Below are positions 33,124-39,667 of a stretch of DNA of 39,667 nucleotides, one piece after another. Below the pieces are notes generated by a model, which made no database searches, was not told the origin of the DNA, and saw only the letters and a list, made by a program, of their open reading frames with translations. The DNA lies in contig JAILHP010000151.1 of the NCBI GenBank assembly GCA_024695705.1, positions 1 to 39,667 on the forward strand, given 5' to 3'. The translations under genes and the position numbers were made by a program. Each line of letters opens with the position of its first letter. Position 1 is the stretch's first letter. The DNA comes from Prevotella sp. (lineage in GTDB: Bacteria > Bacteroidota > Bacteroidia > Bacteroidales > Bacteroidaceae).

Positions 33124-33210
33124 CTTTTCAACGAAAGAAAAGAATTATCATGAGATTAACGCCTGTTGTATTATATATAAATAGGTACGCGCGAAAAGAT
33201 CTTGATTACA

Positions 33211-33244
33211 TAAAAAAACCGGTTGTCTCGCGACATCCGGTTTT
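33211..33244 (-). terminator. Strong Rho-independent terminator of the candidate small RNA
   Basis: Stem 33215-33227 with 33232-33244 (12 bp and one mismatch; AAAACCGG outer, TGTC inner), loop TCGC, followed on the minus strand by a run of seven T. Confidence 0.85.
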
Positions 33245-33330
33245 AAAACAAACTACTTAAAAACTAATCTACTAAAACAAATCAAAATTCTGTTCTCCTT
33301 TCAATCAATTGTTTGTCTGGCATTGTATTG
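33211..33330 (-). ncRNA. Candidate small RNA, about 120 nt
   Basis: A complete minus-strand transcription unit with no gene: a full promoter (TTTG 33364-33367, 19 nt, TAACTTTG 33337-33344), about 120 nt, then the strong terminator at 33211-33244. It carries a 13-codon ORF (MPDKQLIERRTEF) near its 5' end preceded by little leader, which could be translated or chance. It lies between the groEL terminator and the small membrane protein gene. I cannot assign it to a known RNA family. Confidence 0.5.
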
Positions 33331-33336
33331 ATATTG

Positions 33337-33367
33337 CAAAGTTATGAAGTTTTCATTCATTGTCAAA
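33337..33367 (-). promoter_or_regulatory. Promoter of the candidate small RNA
   Basis: On the minus strand TTTG (33364-33367), 19 nt, TAACTTTG (33337-33344): full consensus match. Confidence 0.65.
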
Positions 33368-33409
33368 ACAATTAGATAAGTTTTTGAATATTAATTGATT
33401 TAAATCAAA

Positions 33410-33441
33410 GCGGAGAACCGTTTTCTGTAACGATTCTCCGC
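33410..33441 (-). terminator. Terminator-like hairpin after groEL
   Basis: Stem 33410-33422 with 33429-33441 (GCGGAGAA and CGTT arms with one mismatch), 6-nt loop. The T-tract on the minus strand is short (TTTGATTT). It lies 50 bp after the groEL stop. Confidence 0.65.
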
Positions 33442-33490
33442 ATTTTGTCAAGTTAAGATGACAATTTGATTTTCATTTGTCAATTATCAA

Positions 33491-35205
<1,715 letters not shown>

Positions 35206-35213
35206 GCGATTTA

Positions 35214-35483
35214 TTATTCAATCACTGCCAAGACATCGCTCTGGCGCATCATGAGGTACTTCTCACCCTCGAACTCCAGTTCTGTTCCAGAGTACTTGCC
35301 GTAAAGCACTTCATCACCGGCCTTCAGCACCATCTCTTCATCTTTGGTGCCGTTGCCTGTAGCAACAATCTTTCCGTGAAGGGGTTTCTCCTTGGCGGTG
35401 TCAGGAATAATAATACCGCCTACTTTTTCTTCTGCCGGTGCAGGGAGTACCAGCACGCGGTCTGCTAATGGTTTGATGTTCAT
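35214..35483 (-). CDS. groES: Co-chaperonin GroES
   Basis: Lid of the GroEL chamber. The 89-residue protein has the pattern [20 protein letters not shown], the mobile loop [13 protein letters not shown] and [13 protein letters not shown]. It is the first gene of the groES-groEL operon. A clear TAnnTTTG promoter is not seen upstream; instead there are repeated TGCCAAA motifs at 35534-35572, which suggests a different kind of control. Confidence 0.98.
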   Translation of the reverse strand: MNIKPLADRVLVLPAPAEEKVGGIIIPDTAKEKPLHGKIVATGNGTKDEEMVLKAGDEVLYGKYSGTELEFEGEKYLMMRQSDVLAVIE

Positions 35484-35533
35484 AATACTAAAACAATTTT
35501 ATATTTAACATGTTGTGTTTGTTTGCATCATAC

Positions 35534-35572
35534 TGCCAAAGTCACTGCCAAAACTGTGCCAAAGCGGCAAAA
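35534..35572 (-). promoter_or_regulatory. TGCCAAA repeats upstream of groES, possible operator
   Basis: TGCCAAA occurs at 35534-35540, 35546-35552 and 35557-35563, with a related GGCAAAA at 35566-35572. The spacing is 11-12 bp for the three exact copies, about one helical turn. On the groES strand these read TTTGGCA. They lie 50-90 bp upstream of the groES ATG. Confidence 0.5.
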
Positions 35573-35600
35573 CTGACACTTTGTCACAACAAAAAAATAA

Positions 35601-35735
35601 AAAAATCGCTTTTTGTTTTGTATTGTTCTCACTTATTCGTATCTTTGACTGAGCGTCGAAGATTCTCCCGTTCGACAATAAAAACAAAAAAAATCGCTTT
35701 TTGTTTTGTATTGTTCTCACTTATTCGTATCTTTG
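35601..35735 (+). promoter_or_regulatory. Duplicated promoter cassette, copy B (sppA)
   Basis: Two identical 47-bp units at 35601-35647 and 35689-35735. Each has TTTG, 19 nt with GTTCTCACTTATTCG, and TATCTTTG (TTTG at 35617-35620 and 35705-35708; -7 boxes at 35640-35647 and 35728-35735). Between them lies TCGAAGATTCTCCCGTTCGA (35656-35675). The same layout is found upstream of the nucleotidyltransferase gene at 28093-28215. Confidence 0.85.
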
Positions 35736-35760
35736 CACGATGATTTTTAATTACTAAATT

Positions 35761-37548
35761 ATGAAGGATTTTTTTAAATACACATTAGCCACTATTACAG
35801 GCATTATCATTCTGAGCCTTGTTGTCGGTTTGATATGTGTGATTTCATTGGTAGGAATGGCAGCATCTGACAGTGCTACCACTCAAGTTCGCGACAATTC
35901 CGTCTTCGTTTTAAAGCTGAGCGGCAGCGTGGATGAGCGTGCTGACGACAGTATGGATTTCCTCTCGTTCCTGTCAAGTGGTGACATGGAATCGGCAGGT
36001 CTGGATGACATTCTTGCTTCTATTGAGAAAGCCAAGGAGAACGAGGACATCAAAGGTATCTATATCGAGGCTGGTGAGGTTTCATTCGACTCGTACGCCA
36101 CCGTACAGACAGTGCGTGACGCGCTGGCAGACTTCAAGAAAAGCGGCAAGTGGATTATTGCCTATGGTGACGAATACACCCAGATGGCCTATTGGCTGGC
36201 TTCCGTTGCCGACCAGCTCTACCTGAACAAGACAGGTATGATTGACCTGAAAGGTCTTGGAATGAAGGCTGAATACGACACTGGACTGCTGGAGAAGCTT
36301 GGCATCAAGTACCAGGCAGTACGAGTAGGCAAATACAAGAGCTACGTAGAGTCGAAGACACGCAAGGACATGAGTCCTGAAGACCGCGAGCAGCGCATGG
36401 CATACATGCAGGGCGTATGGAATCGCATGCTGAAGGACATAGCCGAAAGCCGCAAGCTGACCGCAGAGACCATCAACCAGCTTGTCAACGACAGCATCGT
36501 GGCGTTTGCCAACCAGCAAGATTATATTGAGGCCAAGCTCGTTGACCAGCTGCTCTACCCTGAGGAGTTCAAGAGTCTGATGAAGAAGAAACTCGAGTTG
36601 GATGAAGACGCCGACATCAACCAGCTCAGTCTGAAGCAGATGATTAGCGTAAAGGGAAAGAAGCAAGATGATGGAGAAAAGATTGCCGTCTATTATGCCG
36701 TTGGTGAGATTACTGACGAAGACCTGAGCAGTTTCACCGGCAGTGGAGGTATTGTAGGAAAACCCGTGGCAGAAGACCTTCGCAAACTGGCTGACGACGA
36801 TGACGTGAAAGCCGTCGTCCTGCGTGTGAACTCTCCCGGCGGCAGTGCCATCGCTTCAGAACAGATATGGCACGCCATCAAGCTGTTGAAGGCCAAGAAG
36901 CCCGTTGTTGTCTCCATGGGCGGTGTAGCAGCTTCCGGCGGCTACATGATTAGCTGCGGAGCCGACTATATCTTTGCCGAACCTACCACCATTACGGGTT
37001 CCATTGGCATCTTCGGTCTTATCCCCAATCTTTCAGGACTGATAACCGATAAGCTGGGCGTGACGTTCGACGACTGCGTCACTAACCGCTACACCAACTA
37101 CATGGAGAATCTGGTATTGTCTGGAAACAATGCTGACGAACTGCGCATTATGCAGGGATATGTGGATCGTGGCTACGACACCTTCCTAAGCATTGTTGCC
37201 GACGGCCGCAAGATGGAGAAGGACCAGGTGAACGAAATAGCCCAGGGCCGCGTATGGCTGGCAACCGACGCTGTAGGCATCAAGCTGGTGGACAAGTTAG
37301 GCTCTTTGGACGATGCCGTCAAGAAGGCTGCCGAACTTGCCAAGCTCGATGAGTACCACACGGCACCCTACCCTGCAAAGTCCAACTGGCTGGAAAACCT
37401 CATGGAGACAGAGAACCAGGGCTCATACCTGGATGCTGAGCTTCGCAACATCTTAGGCGACCAGTATGAAAGCTGGGTATTCTTGCGTACCATCAACAAG
37501 CGCAACAAGCTTCAGGCACGCCTGCCGTTCTCAACAAGAGTTAAATAA
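35761..37548 (+). CDS. sppA: Signal peptide peptidase SppA, 67 kDa type
   Basis: Membrane-bound serine-lysine protease that degrades leftover signal peptides. The 595-residue protein has an N-terminal anchor (about 7-33) and two tandem SppA/ClpP-like domains. The N-terminal domain carries the general-base Lys (Lys193 in GKYKSYVE) and the C-terminal domain the catalytic Ser392 (MGGVAASGGYMISC), with the RVNSPGGSA motif at 355-363. Length fits the long SppA form. It is the first gene of an sppA-lpxK-PNP-thiL run, driven by the duplicated promoter cassette. Confidence 0.96.
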   Translation: MKDFFKYTLATITGIIILSLVVGLICVISLVGMAASDSATTQVRDNSVFVLKLSGSVDERADDSMDFLSFLSSGDMESAGLDDILASIEKAKENEDIKGIYIEAGEVSFDSYATVQTVRDALADFKKSGKWIIAYGDEYTQMAYWLASVADQLYLNKTGMIDLKGLGMKAEYDTGLLEKLGIKYQAVRVGKYKSYVESKTRKDMSPEDREQRMAYMQGVWNRMLKDIAESRKLTAETINQLVNDSIVAFANQQDYIEAKLVDQLLYPEEFKSLMKKKLELDEDADINQLSLKQMISVKGKKQDDGEKIAVYYAVGEITDEDLSSFTGSGGIVGKPVAEDLRKLADDDDVKAVVLRVNSPGGSAIASEQIWHAIKLLKAKKPVVVSMGGVAASGGYMISCGADYIFAEPTTITGSIGIFGLIPNLSGLITDKLGVTFDDCVTNRYTNYMENLVLSGNNADELRIMQGYVDRGYDTFLSIVADGRKMEKDQVNEIAQGRVWLATDAVGIKLVDKLGSLDDAVKKAAELAKLDEYHTAPYPAKSNWLENLMETENQGSYLDAELRNILGDQYESWVFLRTINKRNKLQARLPFSTRVK

Positions 37549-37598
37549 GTTGAGCGTTGAGCGACAGATCTTGCGCGTATATATATAATAAGGTATAG

Positions 37599-38768
37599 AT
37601 GGAAGGCGACTTCATTAAAATAAATGAATGGCTGTTACCGCTAAGCTGGATCTATGGTTTGGGGGTGAAACTGCGTAACCTGTTCTTCGAGATTGGCATC
37701 CTGAAGAGCCGCAGTTTCAAGGTCCCCGTTATCTCCGTAGGCAACATCACCGTTGGCGGTACAGGCAAGACGCCCCATGTGGAATACCTTATTGAATTGC
37801 TGCACAAGAAGTTCAAGGTAGCAACGCTGAGTCGAGGCTATAAGCGGAAGAGCAAGGGATACATCGTGGCTACGAAAGAAACGACCGTTCATGACATTGG
37901 TGACGAGCCGTATCAGATGAAGCAGAAATTCCAGGACGTGACTATTGCCGTTGACAAAAACCGCTGTCACGGAATCACCCAGCTGACCGAAGAAGACCCG
38001 AAGATTGACGTGATTCTGCTGGACGATGCGTTCCAGCACCGCTACGTGAAGCCCGGCGTGAATATCCTGCTGGTGGATTATCACCGTCTGATTATCTACG
38101 ACAAGCTGCTGCCTGCCGGAAGGCTCCGCGAGCCCCTCTCTGGGAAGAACCGTGCCGACATCGTCATCGTGACCAAATGCCCAAAGGACCTGAAGCCGAT
38201 GGAGTTCCGTGTCATCACGAAAGCCATGAACCTCTATCCCTATCAACACCTGTACTTCACGACCATTGGCTACGGAAAGCTCAAGCCCCTCTTCCATGCA
38301 GAGAAGACCATTCACGAGCTGGACGACTTGAAAGACCAGCACATCTTACTGCCGACCGGCATTGCATCGCCAAAACAGCTCTTGCACGACCTGTCTCCCT
38401 TCACTTCGCATCTCACGCCAATGACCTTTAGCGACCATCATCTCTTTAAGCCAAAGGATGTGGAACGCATCAACAAGGCTTTCAGCGAACTGCCGTCGCC
38501 CAAGCTCATCGTAACAACGGAAAAAGACGCCACGCGCCTGAACATGATTCAAGGACTGAGCGACGAAGTGAAGAGCCATCTCTACGTGCTTCCCATTGAA
38601 ATCAAGTTCCTACTGGAACAGGAAAATATGTTTAACGAAAATATAATAGGTTATGTATTCAAAAATTCAAGAAACAGCATCCTGGCTAAAGTCAAGAATG
38701 ACTACAAGCCCCAAGACAGCCATCGTTCTGGGGACAGGCCTCGGACAATTAGCTTCAGAAATAACTGA
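37599..38768 (+). CDS. lpxK: Tetraacyldisaccharide 4'-kinase
   Basis: Phosphorylates the 4' position of the lipid A disaccharide precursor, at the inner membrane. The 389-residue protein has an N-terminal membrane-associated segment and the Walker A motif SVGNITVGGTGKTP (46-59), LSRGYKRKSKG, LLDDAFQHRYVKPG and AGRLREPL, all typical. The C-terminus (after about residue 352) runs 116 bp into the next gene in a different frame and is longer than expected. The gap from sppA is 50 bp, with TTGAGCG words and AATAAGGTAT just before the ATG. Confidence 0.96.
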   Translation: MEGDFIKINEWLLPLSWIYGLGVKLRNLFFEIGILKSRSFKVPVISVGNITVGGTGKTPHVEYLIELLHKKFKVATLSRGYKRKSKGYIVATKETTVHDIGDEPYQMKQKFQDVTIAVDKNRCHGITQLTEEDPKIDVILLDDAFQHRYVKPGVNILLVDYHRLIIYDKLLPAGRLREPLSGKNRADIVIVTKCPKDLKPMEFRVITKAMNLYPYQHLYFTTIGYGKLKPLFHAEKTIHELDDLKDQHILLPTGIASPKQLLHDLSPFTSHLTPMTFSDHHLFKPKDVERINKAFSELPSPKLIVTTEKDATRLNMIQGLSDEVKSHLYVLPIEIKFLLEQENMFNENIIGYVFKNSRNSILAKVKNDYKPQDSHRSGDRPRTISFRNN

Positions 38769-39525
38769 CCGTGTAGAATACCCTTATTCGGAAATTCCCA
38801 ATTTCCCCGTTTCCACAGTGGAAGGCCACAGCGGGAAACTGATATTCGGCAAGTTAGGCGGAGTGGACATCTTAGCCATGCAGGGCCGGTTCCACTTTTA
38901 TGAGGGCTACAACATGAAGGAGGTGACATTCCCAGTGCGTGTCATGTATGAGCTGGGCATCAAGACGCTCTTCGTCAGTAATGCCGCTGGCGGCATGAAC
39001 CCGCAATTTAAGATAGGCGACCTCATGATCATCACGGATCACATCAATCTTTTCCCTGAGCATCCACTGCGCGGGAAGAACTTCCCCACAGGTCCCCGTT
39101 TCCCCGACATGCATGAGGCATACGATCACCAGCTGATTGAGGAAGCCGACAAGATTGCCAAAGAAAAGGGCATCCGTGTTCAGCACGGCGTTTATGTCGG
39201 CACACAGGGCCCGACTTTTGAGACACCAGCCGAATACCGCATGTTTGCCAAGCTGGGAGGCGATGCTGTGGGCATGAGCACCGTGCCTGAAGTCATTGTG
39301 GCCCACCACTGCGGCATCAAGACGTTTGGCGTCAGCGTCATCACCGACCTGGGCGGCTTCGACGTTCCTGTGGAGGTTAGCCATGAGGAGGTGCAGGAGG
39401 CAGCTAACAAGACACAGCCGCTGATGACGGAAATCATGCGCGAGATGATTATCCGTGCCGAGAAGATGGATTCCTGTTCAAAAGACACGTTTAACACCGA
39501 TCACCCGACAGAAGGATGGAAATAG
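38653..39525 (+). CDS. Purine-nucleoside phosphorylase (PNP I, inosine/guanosine type)
   Basis: Splits purine nucleosides to base and ribose-1-phosphate in salvage. The 290-residue protein begins MYSKIQETASWLKSRM, then the phosphate-binding GTGLG, the motif GRFHFYEGY (with the conserved His), VSNAAGGMN and GPTFETPAEYRM, and VGMSTVPEVIVA. This is the trimeric PNP/MTAP family. The start at 38653 is supported by the conserved N-terminus and lies 116 bp inside lpxK. Its stop overlaps thiL by 10 bp. Confidence 0.95.
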   Translation: MYSKIQETASWLKSRMTTSPKTAIVLGTGLGQLASEITDRVEYPYSEIPNFPVSTVEGHSGKLIFGKLGGVDILAMQGRFHFYEGYNMKEVTFPVRVMYELGIKTLFVSNAAGGMNPQFKIGDLMIITDHINLFPEHPLRGKNFPTGPRFPDMHEAYDHQLIEEADKIAKEKGIRVQHGVYVGTQGPTFETPAEYRMFAKLGGDAVGMSTVPEVIVAHHCGIKTFGVSVITDLGGFDVPVEVSHEEVQEAANKTQPLMTEIMREMIIRAEKMDSCSKDTFNTDHPTEGWK

Positions 39526-39667
39526 CAAAACTTGGCGAATTCGGTCTGATTAGTCATCTGACAAAAGACCTGAAGCCGCAAAACACATCAACCCAGTACG
39601 GCGTAGGCGATGACTGCGCCGTACTTCACTATCCTGACAAGGAAGTACTCGTCACCACCGACATGCT
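39516..39667 (+). CDS. thiL: Thiamine-monophosphate kinase (5' end only)
   Basis: The visible 50 codons read MEIAKLGEFGLISHLTKDL, then GVGDDCAVLHYPDKEVLVTTDM, matching the N-terminus of ThiL, whose GDDAA-like motif binds ATP and Mg. ThiL makes thiamine diphosphate from thiamine monophosphate. The ATG overlaps the PNP stop region by 10 bp. The gene runs off the right edge. Confidence 0.92.
   Translation, partial: MEIAKLGEFGLISHLTKDLKPQNTSTQYGVGDDCAVLHYPDKEVLVTTDM

Overview
The window is chromosomal DNA from a Bacteroidales bacterium, most likely Prevotella or a close relative. The evidence is a six-gene Na+-NQR operon, a short 286-residue housekeeping sigma factor without region 1.1, the rpmB-rpmG-DUF4295 cluster, a Bacteroidetes-type sugar kinase fused to a RapZ C-terminal domain, and many Bacteroidetes-type promoters (TTTG, 19-20 nt, TAnnTTTG) with almost no Shine-Dalgarno sequences. 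I see no rRNA, tRNA, CRISPR array, prophage or insertion sequence with a transposase.

Layout. 1-7295: the end of a secreted protein, gapA, then divergent mscL and a SulP transporter, a convergent secreted 5'-nucleotidase and a secreted unknown. 7296-13728: the nqrABCDEF operon (minus strand) with a small secreted protein at its 3' end. 13858-21465 (plus): tamB, an HtrA/Deg protease, rpoD and a small exported protein. 21546-24879 (minus): DUF4295, rpmG, rpmB, a CinA-C amidase, tsaD and map. 24880-25553: a non-coding stretch full of repeats. 25554-28087 (minus): a sugar-phosphate nucleotidyltransferase followed by guaA. 28367-31375 (plus): a CotH-family surface protein and a small outer-membrane barrel. 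31385-33086 (minus): the kinase-RapZ fusion with a small membrane protein. 33210-33330 (minus): a candidate small RNA. 33491-35483 (minus): groES-groEL. 35761-39667 (plus): sppA, lpxK, a purine nucleoside phosphorylase and the start of thiL.

The genes are mostly core functions: glycolysis, respiratory Na+ pumping, envelope assembly and quality control (TamB, HtrA, SppA, LpxK), translation (ribosomal proteins, TsaD, Map), purine metabolism (GuaA, PNP) and protein folding. The nucleotidyltransferase and the kinase-RapZ fusion may act together in amino-sugar or cell-wall recycling, which is an inference from family membership.

The unusual content is the layer of small dispersed repeats. Two 81-bp palindromic elements, about 89% identical, sit in frame inside tsaD and the nucleotidyltransferase gene. 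A second palindromic family sits in frame in guaA and again in the nucleotidyltransferase gene. A four-core array with an exact 22-bp period occurs at two intergenic sites 18 kb apart. A duplicated promoter cassette occurs upstream of both the nucleotidyltransferase gene and sppA. The tamB reading frame also lacks any normal start codon in front of its membrane anchor. No classical defence or mobile system is visible.
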